Positions 35,653 through 43,669 of a stretch of 64,000 bases of DNA are shown here, one piece after another. The number at the start of each line of letters is the position of its first letter. Within the stretch, counting starts at the first letter, position 1. Under the pieces are notes generated by a model. That model ran no database searches. It was not told the DNA's origin and was given only the letters and a program-made list of their open reading frames with translations. This DNA comes from Cytophagales bacterium Alg240-R148. Its GTDB lineage: Bacteria; Bacteroidota; Bacteroidia; Cytophagales; Cyclobacteriaceae. The position numbers and the translations under genes were made by a program. The DNA lies in NCBI GenBank assembly GCA_900537185.1, contig LS999830.1:297440-361439 (forward strand), written 5' to 3'.

Positions 35653-38019
35653 TTATTCATCTCTAAGCGCATCCACTGGATTGGCCATGATCACCTTATA
35701 GATTTGTGTTGAAACTGTTGCTAAGGCAATTCCGAATATTATAAAAGTAGAAACTACAAAAGGTGCAGCTGTTAGTGGCATGTGGTATTCGTAAATTTCT
35801 GTAAACAACATGCTCACCATAAAATAACTGATTGGAATTCCTATTATGCAAGCAATGGAAATCAACCAGATGTATTGTTTGTTTATACCATTAAATATTG
35901 GATAAACTCCAGCGCCCAATACTTTTCTGATGCTAAACTCTTTCATTCTGGCAGCCACGTTAATAGAAACCAAACCAAACAGCCCCATGCAAGACAAGAT
36001 AATGGCTAGTACTGCGGTAAAACCCATGATTCTACCATGTCCTTTTAATTGTTGGAAGTAACGCTCAAACACTTGGTCTTGGAAAAAACCGGTATATGGA
36101 GAGTCCGGTACGTGCTCTTTCCACAAAGCCTTAGCCTGTTCTTCTGTAGAGTTTATTCCTCCTTTTTTTACTTTTAGAGATAAAAAATTATAATCTTCTT
36201 CTTTGGCCATAGCAAAATAGGCCGGTTCAATTTTGTTATCAAAATTGTAGTAATGAAAATCTTCTACTACGCCAATTACATTGTACTGTATGGTGTCATG
36301 GCTGAATTTTTGATTCAAGGCATCCTCCCACCCCATATTCCTTACAAATGTTTCGTTCACGACAACATTTTCATCTAGGTCTGTACTTCTCCCTTGTTCA
36401 AACAGCCTTCCTTTTTTTAGACGAATGTCAAATGTTTCCAGGTAATTGTGGCCTACTCGCAAGCGCCTTGTTTCAAATTTGTTGTCATGAATTTCTATCA
36501 CGCTCATCCCTGCGGACTTCCCTAAGTGGTTTGCAGAACCTGCCAAACTGGCTATGTTAGAGTTTTGACTAAACGCGTCGAACATCAATTTATAGGCTTG
36601 TTCATCTGCTACTGGTATAACAAGTGTTTGTGCTTGGTTGTACCCCCAGTCTCGGGTTTTTTGGTATTCTGCATTCTGAGAAAATGTAATTCCAAATACA
36701 ATGGTGATAATGGAAAGAACAAACTGAAATGTCAAAAATACTTTGGTGAAAACATTTTTTCTAGCAATGGTCTGTTTCCCTCGCAAAATACTCACTGGGC
36801 TAAAAGAAGAAACATATAAGGAAGGATAAGCACCTGAACCTACCCCTGTTATCAACAGCAATAAGGTCATGAACAGCCATGCATTAATATTCTCATAAAA
36901 ATTTAGTTCTAAGCCTATATCAAATTGGTCGTTGAACCAAGGACCAAATAAAGTTCTAGCCCAAATTGCTCCTAAAATCAAAGCAAAAAAGCATATAATC
37001 AGATTTTCACCTATGAACTGAAAAATCAATTGAAAACGGGTTCCACCTATTACTTTTCTGATCCCTATTTCTTTAAGCCGTTTGGAGGCAGTAGAGATTG
37101 AAATATTGATGTAGTTAAAACAAGCCAATGCCATCATAAAGCCTGCAATGGTTAGTAATACCATTCTCCCAGTTGGGTCATCCCCTCCAGATATATCCCC
37201 ACTTATCGCATGAGAATTCAAAGACAAGGTAGTCATTGGCTCAAAAGTATAGGACTTTGCTGGCCAGTCTTCATCCGCCTGGTTTTGAATTTGGATATAT
37301 TTATCCATATTCGAACTGATGTATGCAATATCATCGGGGTTGTTTAATTGAATGAAGGTCGCGCCAATAAAATCCGTCCAATCATTTCGATCTTCCTTTT
37401 CGTAAATACTAAATTTCTTTTCAAAATTAATAAGCACCCCAAAAGCAAAACTGGCTGATTTAGGGAATTTTTTCGCAACACCTCCTACTACAAACGATTC
37501 TTTTTTATCATTGGCAACGATCTCCAACACTTGGCCCAATGCCTTTTCTTTGCCAAAATACTTTTCGGCCATTTTTTTACTAATGATGACTTTGGAAGGA
37601 TCTTCCAATGCCTTAGGATCCCCTTCTTCTAAGGGAAAAGTAAAAACTTCCAGAAAGGCAGGATCGGCAAAACGAACGTATTCATTGAATATATTATCGC
37701 CATTTTTAATTACAACATTGCTGCCATCAATACGCACCAAGTGTTTAATTTGTGGAAAATCTTCCAACAACATTTCTCCAATGGGAGCTGGAGAATCGCC
37801 CCAAACTTGTTCTGCACCATTCCTTGAAATGGTGTTTTTTAATAAAAAAGTACTTGCTCTATTTTCATGAAAGGTATCTTGGTTGTAAGCAAAATCAACA
37901 AAAACATATACTACCAAGCTGCAACCGATGGCCAAAGAAAGTCCAAAAATATTGATAAATGTTGTAAGTTTGTTTTTGCGAAGAGAGCGCAACGCAGTTT
38001 TGATAAAATTTTTGACCAT
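35653..38019 (-). CDS. FtsX/MacB-type ABC permease without prefix domain
   Basis: 788 aa, beginning directly with the first coupling region and membrane helix (MVKNFIKTALRSLRKNKLTT). It has two FtsX-type halves with MacB-like periplasmic domains. Coupling-helix motifs are ASKRLKEIGIRKVIGGTRFQ and ARMKEFSIRKVLGAGVYPI. It lacks the soluble prefix of the other two permeases, and no PadR gene precedes it. A perfect palindrome lies 28 bases upstream of its start. No ATPase is encoded nearby. Confidence 0.92.
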   Translation of the reverse strand: MVKNFIKTALRSLRKNKLTTFINIFGLSLAIGCSLVVYVFVDFAYNQDTFHENRASTFLLKNTISRNGAEQVWGDSPAPIGEMLLEDFPQIKHLVRIDGSNVVIKNGDNIFNEYVRFADPAFLEVFTFPLEEGDPKALEDPSKVIISKKMAEKYFGKEKALGQVLEIVANDKKESFVVGGVAKKFPKSASFAFGVLINFEKKFSIYEKEDRNDWTDFIGATFIQLNNPDDIAYISSNMDKYIQIQNQADEDWPAKSYTFEPMTTLSLNSHAISGDISGGDDPTGRMVLLTIAGFMMALACFNYINISISTASKRLKEIGIRKVIGGTRFQLIFQFIGENLIICFFALILGAIWARTLFGPWFNDQFDIGLELNFYENINAWLFMTLLLLITGVGSGAYPSLYVSSFSPVSILRGKQTIARKNVFTKVFLTFQFVLSIITIVFGITFSQNAEYQKTRDWGYNQAQTLVIPVADEQAYKLMFDAFSQNSNIASLAGSANHLGKSAGMSVIEIHDNKFETRRLRVGHNYLETFDIRLKKGRLFEQGRSTDLDENVVVNETFVRNMGWEDALNQKFSHDTIQYNVIGVVEDFHYYNFDNKIEPAYFAMAKEEDYNFLSLKVKKGGINSTEEQAKALWKEHVPDSPYTGFFQDQVFERYFQQLKGHGRIMGFTAVLAIILSCMGLFGLVSINVAARMKEFSIRKVLGAGVYPIFNGINKQYIWLISIACIIGIPISYFMVSMLFTEIYEYHMPLTAAPFVVSTFIIFGIALATVSTQIYKVIMANPVDALRDE

Positions 38020-38047
38020 AGCATAGAGTTTTTGTTGTTCTCCTATT

Positions 38048-38064
38048 AGACTAAATATTAGTCT
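38048..38064. promoter_or_regulatory. 17-bp palindrome upstream of permease, possible operator
   Basis: AGACTAA-ATA-TTAGTCT, perfect 7-bp arms, 28 bases before the permease start. Its arm shares a TAGAC-like core with the minus-strand reading of the repeats at 32308-32364 (TATAGACAAAAG), so control in trans by a PadR protein is conceivable. Confidence 0.45.
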
Positions 38065-38152
38065 GAAAGGTTGCGTGCGGACTTCAGGTTTTTTTAATAA
38101 AAATTCAATTGTTATCTAATATTGCCTATAACTAGCTGTAAATCAAATTGAA

Positions 38153-39133
38153 ATGAACAAGTATTTGAAAATATTTCTTCTGGTTTTGACGCTTATAATT
38201 GTGTCGTTGGTAGTAGCACTATGGTACCTACAAAACAACAATTCTCCAATTACCAATGGAGCAGTAACCTACAATGTCGCGTATAAAAAGGGGCTTCATC
38301 TAGATGTGTACCATCCATACCAATCCCAACAAAGTGCTTCTCCTACGGTTGTTTTCTTTCATGGTGGTGGTTGGATTGGCGGCACCAAAGAAGCTATTAA
38401 TCTCAATCGGTTTCACACCGTGGTAGACCAACTAAGGCTTGCAGGGTACACCATTCTTAGTGTACAGTACACTTTAGCCGGGCACAAAACCTCCCCCTTC
38501 CCAAATTGTATAGAGGATGGACAAGCAGTATTTGGTTGGATAAAAGCCAATGCCGCACAATACAATTTGGACCTCCATCAGGTCGGTGTTTTTGGAGAAT
38601 CTGCTGGGGCCCATATTGCTATGATGTTGGCTTACGACAGGAAATTCAAAATAGCTAATGAAAATGGAATGGATATCCAATATGTAGTAGATGTATATGG
38701 TCCGTCCGATCTTCAATTACTAACCCAAGCTCCAATGTTAGACTCTTTGAACTACCTTCTACACCAACTGCCTGAAAAGTTGCAATCAAGTTTGGAACCA
38801 AGCCAATATATTTTTGGGTTTGATCCATTAGAAGACAGTGTCAAAACGGCTGAATTTATCCAGCAATACTCTCCTCTAACCTATGTTTCTGATCAGGCTC
38901 CAGCTACATTAATTGTTCATGGCACTGAAGACGCATTGGTTACTATAGAACATAGCATCCGTTTAAAAGACAAATTGAGTGCTTTGAATGTGGTATATGA
39001 CACTTTGTTTATTCCCAACACCGGCCATATTTTCAAAGACATAGAAAACCTAGATAAACAACACATGGAAACCAAGATTATTGAATTCATTCAAAAACAA
39101 ACCCCACCCCCATCCATTTTAAAAAATCAATAA
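38153..39133 (+). CDS. alpha/beta-hydrolase esterase, membrane-anchored or exported
   Basis: 326 aa. An N-terminal hydrophobic helix (about 5-26) acts as anchor or signal. The oxyanion motif HGGGW is at 70-74 and the nucleophile elbow GESAGAH places Ser150. HGTEDALV near 286 supplies the Asp and NTGHIF near 304 the His, so the triad is complete. It belongs with BD-FAE/hormone-sensitive-lipase-like carboxylesterases; the substrate is unknown. It leads a same-strand run with the AraC-type regulator, transporter and aldo-keto reductase. Confidence 0.88.
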   Translation: MNKYLKIFLLVLTLIIVSLVVALWYLQNNNSPITNGAVTYNVAYKKGLHLDVYHPYQSQQSASPTVVFFHGGGWIGGTKEAINLNRFHTVVDQLRLAGYTILSVQYTLAGHKTSPFPNCIEDGQAVFGWIKANAAQYNLDLHQVGVFGESAGAHIAMMLAYDRKFKIANENGMDIQYVVDVYGPSDLQLLTQAPMLDSLNYLLHQLPEKLQSSLEPSQYIFGFDPLEDSVKTAEFIQQYSPLTYVSDQAPATLIVHGTEDALVTIEHSIRLKDKLSALNVVYDTLFIPNTGHIFKDIENLDKQHMETKIIEFIQKQTPPPSILKNQ

Positions 39134-39181
39134 CCCCAATATTATCAACCTTATGGTTGGTTGTTTCGTATTTTAAATACT

Positions 39182-40192
39182 ATGGAGACTCGGGATATTT
39201 TCTTGGTTTTTAGTGCCATGGGTGCCTTCCAAAGCTTCTATCTGGCTCTAGAAATGTTCCAACAAAAAGACAAACACAGAACTTCTTCTGTGTTGTTGTC
39301 TATGTTGTTTTTTTTCTTGGGCATTAGAGTGCTCAAATCAACTTTATTTATTTACACCAGCAGCCATTTTGAGTGGTTGTTTAATATTGGATTTGCAGCG
39401 CAATTGGCAGCAGGGCCCTTGTTTCTTTTATACGTATTAAGTTCTGTTTTCAAGGCACGATGGAAGCCAGTAAATTGGTTACATTTTGCTCCTGTCACTT
39501 TTGTTTTATTGGGCCTTTTTAATTTGACTGTAAATAACTTCTGGTACGCCGGTGGCTACAAAATATTGCTTGTCCATTCTATGGTCTATGTTATTGTTGC
39601 TTTTGGGTATATTTTAAAATCCACTTCAGACAACAGAATTACCGCCCTATGGCACTATTTGCTCACAGGGCTGGTATTCACTTTTTTCCTTTCTTACTTT
39701 TTGAACTACTTTTATCATTGGGTCCCATATAATTACGCCCCAATAATATTTGTAGGGTTCATTCAACTAATTAGCGTTTTTTGGCTGCTTCACAAAGGTC
39801 AAATTGGATCATCGGTGCTTGGTAAATACAAAAATGTTAATTTGTCTAAAGATAGACTGGAACATTATAGAGTTAAAATTGAGGCGCATTATCAAACAAA
39901 AAGCCCATTTTTGGAGAGTGATTTTTCATTGTCCAAATTAGCGGACTCCATACAAGTTCCTAAATATTTGCTTTCGGTAATTTTCAGTAGTTCCTTTCAT
40001 ATGAGTTTTGCAGACTATACCAACTACAAAAGAATAGAATTGGCCAAAAAGCATTTAAAAACCAACCCCCAACAAACCATTGCCAGTGTTGCCTACGACT
40101 GCGGTTTTAATTCTTTATCTGTTTTTAACAATTCCTTTAAAAAATTTACCCATACCACCCCTTCTGAGTTCAAGAAAAAACTGAAGTATTAA
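39182..40192 (+). CDS. AraC-family regulator with N-terminal membrane domain
   Basis: 336 aa from the ATG at 39182 (a TTG at 39161 is in frame but less likely). About seven membrane helices fill residues 1-210. The C-terminal AraC domain has two helix-turn-helix units (FSLSKLADSIQVPKYLLSVI; IASVAYDCGFNSLSVFNNSF) ending in TTPSEFKKKL. This is the one-component membrane AraC type frequent in Bacteroidota. Input would be a membrane or extracellular cue, and the likely targets are its own operon. Confidence 0.92.
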   Translation: METRDIFLVFSAMGAFQSFYLALEMFQQKDKHRTSSVLLSMLFFFLGIRVLKSTLFIYTSSHFEWLFNIGFAAQLAAGPLFLLYVLSSVFKARWKPVNWLHFAPVTFVLLGLFNLTVNNFWYAGGYKILLVHSMVYVIVAFGYILKSTSDNRITALWHYLLTGLVFTFFLSYFLNYFYHWVPYNYAPIIFVGFIQLISVFWLLHKGQIGSSVLGKYKNVNLSKDRLEHYRVKIEAHYQTKSPFLESDFSLSKLADSIQVPKYLLSVIFSSSFHMSFADYTNYKRIELAKKHLKTNPQQTIASVAYDCGFNSLSVFNNSFKKFTHTTPSEFKKKLKY

Positions 40193-40224
40193 TTAAACTG
40201 GTATACTTTTTAATAAAACCAACA

Positions 40225-41376
40225 GTGTTTAATTATAATTTTGAAGACATTCCCCAAATGGTATCGAATGCAACCAAAATTACTTTGTCCAGTTTTTTTC
40301 TTATGGCCGCCCTACAAATATGCAGGGCCATTAAAGACATAACCGCATTGCGTTGCGATTTAAACACCATGCATTGGCTGATGCTTTTAGTGGTGGCTTG
40401 TAGTTGGTTTATCCCTTTCACTTTTAAGTTGATGGGGGTAAAAAACAAACTTTTGGCCTACTCTATTGTTTTGGTATTTGCCCTTTACTTTGGGATTCAA
40501 AAAGGGGTTTCCACCACTATTGCCTCTTTGTGTTATGTTTTAACAAGCAGTTCTTTGTTGCTTATGATTTCTCAGTACTGGATCCGATGCATCCCTTTGG
40601 TGCAACAAGGTTCTGTTAGTATGCAATATTCTAAAACAGTTTTAATGGGCATGTTGGGAAGTTTACTGGGACCATTTTTAATATTAATTTCCTTCCACCA
40701 ACACTACTTGTTGCTTTCATTTGTTGTCTTCTTTCTTTTGGTGGTAAACTATTTAACTTATAAAAAACAACCAACAGACGCCCAACCTATAAGTCATTCT
40801 ACCCTTTCCATCCTTTCAATAAAAGGAAACAAAACCCTTTTTTATATGGCCACATTTATATTGTTGTACGCCAGTACCGCAACGTTTTTATACTTTTTTC
40901 AGTTGGAGGCTGTGGCCCGAACCCATCAGAACCAACTCCTTATTTTTGGCATAAGAGATGGAATTGTTGCAATAGTTACTATTGTAGTCTACTTACAAAT
41001 GAAACATCTAAACCTAAAAACACCCGTTTCCTGGAGTGCGTTGCCTTTTATTTCTTTGTTTTTATTTGTGCTAGTTGGCTTTTTACCACAATTGACCATA
41101 ATTATTGGTTCGATAGTCTTTTTTAGGGCTGGAAACTTTATTTTCACCAAACCCCAAAAAGAGCTACAATATTATAAAAACCCTTCACTTATCCCCTACA
41201 GACCCTATTTAGATGCCAGCATTTATCGTTTGGGCGACCTTCTTGGCGTTTGCATGTTCACCACCTTAAAATATTTTAAAGGCAACCAGGCTGGGATGGC
41301 ATTTATGATGCTTCCATTAGTTCTATTGTGGTATGTTATAAGCAGACAAATTGATATATTTAATAAACAAGTATGA
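40225..41376 (+). CDS. MFS-like transporter related to Npt1/Npt2 nucleotide translocases
   Basis: 383 aa, about 11-12 hydrophobic segments. The first codon is GTG; ATG at 40258 is an alternative. Three places recall the ATP/ADP-translocase (Npt) family: AALQICRAIKDITALR at the N-terminus; FILLYASTATFLYFFQLEAV in mid-protein; and FTKPQKELQYY with YLDASIYRLGDLLGV near the C-terminus. It is shorter than obligate-parasite translocases (about 500 aa). In free-living Bacteroidota such homologues have no proven substrate. It overlaps the next gene by four bases (ATGA). Confidence 0.72.
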   Translation: MFNYNFEDIPQMVSNATKITLSSFFLMAALQICRAIKDITALRCDLNTMHWLMLLVVACSWFIPFTFKLMGVKNKLLAYSIVLVFALYFGIQKGVSTTIASLCYVLTSSSLLLMISQYWIRCIPLVQQGSVSMQYSKTVLMGMLGSLLGPFLILISFHQHYLLLSFVVFFLLVVNYLTYKKQPTDAQPISHSTLSILSIKGNKTLFYMATFILLYASTATFLYFFQLEAVARTHQNQLLIFGIRDGIVAIVTIVVYLQMKHLNLKTPVSWSALPFISLFLFVLVGFLPQLTIIIGSIVFFRAGNFIFTKPQKELQYYKNPSLIPYRPYLDASIYRLGDLLGVCMFTTLKYFKGNQAGMAFMMLPLVLLWYVISRQIDIFNKQV

Positions 41377-42290
41377 AACGTAGAGAAAATATAAAAACAT
41401 TGCTGGCAATGGGGCTTTTATCTTCTTTTGATTGGGCGCGTTTATTGGCTATGGATTTAAAAAACATCCAAACGCGAATTATACCTAGTTCTAAAGAGGC
41501 ATTGCCAGTTATTGGAGTAGGTACTTGGCAAACTTTTGATGTAGGCTTGGGTGCTCCAGAATTGCCCCAGTTGAAAGAAGTACTCCGTTTGTTGCTGGAA
41601 AAAGGTGGTAAAGTAATAGACTCTTCTCCAATGTACGGACGTTCTGAACAGGTAATAGGGCACTTAACTTCAGAAGAAATAGTTTCAAAGCAATTGTTTA
41701 TGGCCAGCAAAGTTTGGGTTTCCGGGAAAGATCAGGGCATTGTACAAATGAACGAGTCGATGAAAAAAATGGGCAGAACCAAAATGGAATTAATGCAAGT
41801 ACACAACCTTCTAGATTGGAAAACGCATTTGACCACCTTGCGGAATTGGAAAAGTTCGGGTAAAATTAAATATTTAGGGATTACCCACTACCACCATTCG
41901 GCTTATTCCAAGATCGAACAACTTTTGAAAAATGAACCACTGGATTTTTTACAAATTAACTATTCCATCTTGGAAAGAGAGGCTTCGGACCGCATCTTAC
42001 CCCTGGCACAGGAAAAAGGTGTAGCAGTACTCAACAACCGACCTTTTGGTGGTGGCGGTTTGTTTTCTAAAGTAAAAAACACAGCGGTGCCAGCATGGGC
42101 TAAGGAATTTGATTGTACTTCTTGGGGACAATTTTTCTTAAAATTCAATTTATCCCACCCAGCAATCACCTGTGCCATACCTGGCACTTCCAAACCCAAA
42201 CACATGGTCGACAACCTAGGTGCGGGCTACGGCCTTTTACCTACAGAAAGGCATAGACAAAAAATGATTCAGTTTATTGACCAATTATAA
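41373..42290 (+). CDS. aldo/keto reductase with Tat-like leader
   Basis: 305 aa. The leader MKRRENIKTLLAMGLL has paired arginines before a hydrophobic run, suggesting Tat export, though the exact consensus is imperfect. The catalytic tetrad is visible: Asp83, Tyr88 (DSSPMYGRSE), Lys113 (ASKVWV) and His144 (VHNLLDW). It would reduce a carbonyl with NAD(P)H; substrate unknown. It is translationally coupled to the transporter gene and converges on a cupin gene with a 6-base overlap. Confidence 0.9.
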   Translation: MKRRENIKTLLAMGLLSSFDWARLLAMDLKNIQTRIIPSSKEALPVIGVGTWQTFDVGLGAPELPQLKEVLRLLLEKGGKVIDSSPMYGRSEQVIGHLTSEEIVSKQLFMASKVWVSGKDQGIVQMNESMKKMGRTKMELMQVHNLLDWKTHLTTLRNWKSSGKIKYLGITHYHHSAYSKIEQLLKNEPLDFLQINYSILEREASDRILPLAQEKGVAVLNNRPFGGGGLFSKVKNTAVPAWAKEFDCTSWGQFFLKFNLSHPAITCAIPGTSKPKHMVDNLGAGYGLLPTERHRQKMIQFIDQL

Positions 42291-42665
42291 ATCTCCTAGT
42301 TGCTCTTCAATACTTTTAGTTATTTTGGAGTCGACAGTGCCAGTATGTTGGGTTGTTTTGGTTTCTATAAGTAAGATGTGGCATTCTTCTTTAGAAGACA
42401 CTCGGTGGTTGACTCCCTTTTCCACCACAAACAGATCCCCTTGGCGCAAAGTAGTGGCCGGTTGGTCTTCCACCTCCATGAGCAAAGCTCCTTTTATTAT
42501 ATAGAACAACTCGTCTTCGTTTTCATGGTTGTGCCAGGGAATATCCTCTCCTTTAATTTTCGCTAGTTTTACGAATTCATTGTTCACTTCCGCGATTACC
42601 TTTGGTGAAAAATACGCAGAGATACCTGAGTAGAGTTTGTGCAGTTCCAGCTTTTTGTTTTTCAT
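42285..42665 (-). CDS. small cupin-domain protein
   Basis: 126 aa, single cupin barrel. Motif 1 is PWHNHENEDELFYIIKG with two His and a Glu as metal ligands; motif 2 is VEKGVNHRVSSKEECHILLI with the final His. It matches the small mannose-6-phosphate-isomerase-like cupins. The enzymatic role is unknown. The stop overlaps the convergent aldo-keto reductase stop region by 6 bases. Confidence 0.88.
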   Translation of the reverse strand: MKNKKLELHKLYSGISAYFSPKVIAEVNNEFVKLAKIKGEDIPWHNHENEDELFYIIKGALLMEVEDQPATTLRQGDLFVVEKGVNHRVSSKEECHILLIETKTTQHTGTVDSKITKSIEEQLGDL

Positions 42666-42686
42666 AATTCAAAATACGGAAAGCGG

Positions 42687-42715
42687 TTGGGATTAGTTTA
42701 AAAATTATAAATTTG
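42687..42715 (+). promoter_or_regulatory. Bacteroidota-type promoter for radical SAM gene
   Basis: TTG (42687-42689), an 18-base spacer and TAAATTTG (42708-42715), 29 bases before the ATG at 42745. Confidence 0.5.
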
Positions 42716-42744
42716 TTTGTTCAATAAAACGCAAATTAAGAAAC

Positions 42745-43629
42745 ATGTTTCCAATTCAATACGATGAGCCAGTATTTAGGCCACCGAGTGAAGGCAATTC
42801 ACTCATCCTACAAATAACAATAGGCTGCTCCTATAACGAATGTTCTTTTTGTGAAATGTACACCTCTAAACAATTCAAACCCAGACAACAAACCGATATA
42901 TTTAAGGACATAGAGGCATTTTATCCTTATGCCGATCAAATACAAAAAGTCTTTTTAGCAGATGGTGATCCAATGGTACTTTCTAATAAACGTTTGGTTC
43001 CAATACTGCAAAAACTAAAATTACAATTTCCGAACCTAAGAAGGGTTTCGGCCTATGCTACTCCTGCCAACTTGAACAAAAAGACCTTAGAAGAATTGTT
43101 AGAACTAAAAATGAATGGACTCAGCTTGGTATATGTAGGCATAGAATCTGGAGACAATGCTGTACTGCAACTAATCAAGAAGGGAGAATCCTATGACTCC
43201 ATTGTTTCTGGTTTGAATAAGTCCAAACAAGCTGGTATGGATGCTTCCGTAATGGTTATCAAAGGGGTTGGTGGGAGAAAAAACAGCCGCGAACATGCTA
43301 TTGAGTCGGCCAAAGTTTTAAACGCAACCCAGCCAAAATTCGCCTCTACCTTGGTGCTAATGACACACAAAGGTATGGAGCATTACACCAACAGACTGGA
43401 TGGTAGTTTTGAACCCATGGAAGAATCCGAACAATTTCAAGAATTAAAAACCTTTGTGGAACACCTCCAACTAGAACACACCATATTCCGTTCTGATCAC
43501 GCCTCCAATAGATTGGTCCTTAAAGGAACACTGGGCAAAGACAAAACAAAATTTATAAGGCAAATTGAAGAGGCCATCCAACATCCTAATAAAAACAACT
43601 TAAGGCCTGATGCGTATAGAGGCTATTAA
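42745..43629 (+). CDS. radical SAM protein
   Basis: 294 aa. The iron-sulfur motif is GCSYNECSFCEMY with Cys28, Cys33 and Cys36, a Cx4Cx2C spacing seen in a subgroup of Elp3/HemN-like radical SAM proteins. The SAM-binding region (ADGDPMVLS) and VYVGIESGDNAVLQLIKKGE follow. No auxiliary cluster is visible. Related proteins are common in anaerobic and facultative bacteria, but their reaction is unassigned. It stands alone, 40 bases before the AraC-permease fusion. Confidence 0.9.
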   Translation: MFPIQYDEPVFRPPSEGNSLILQITIGCSYNECSFCEMYTSKQFKPRQQTDIFKDIEAFYPYADQIQKVFLADGDPMVLSNKRLVPILQKLKLQFPNLRRVSAYATPANLNKKTLEELLELKMNGLSLVYVGIESGDNAVLQLIKKGESYDSIVSGLNKSKQAGMDASVMVIKGVGGRKNSREHAIESAKVLNATQPKFASTLVLMTHKGMEHYTNRLDGSFEPMEESEQFQELKTFVEHLQLEHTIFRSDHASNRLVLKGTLGKDKTKFIRQIEEAIQHPNKNNLRPDAYRGY

Positions 43630-43669
43630 TTCTTTGGATGGTTGTTAAATTATTCGCTATTTTCACACA

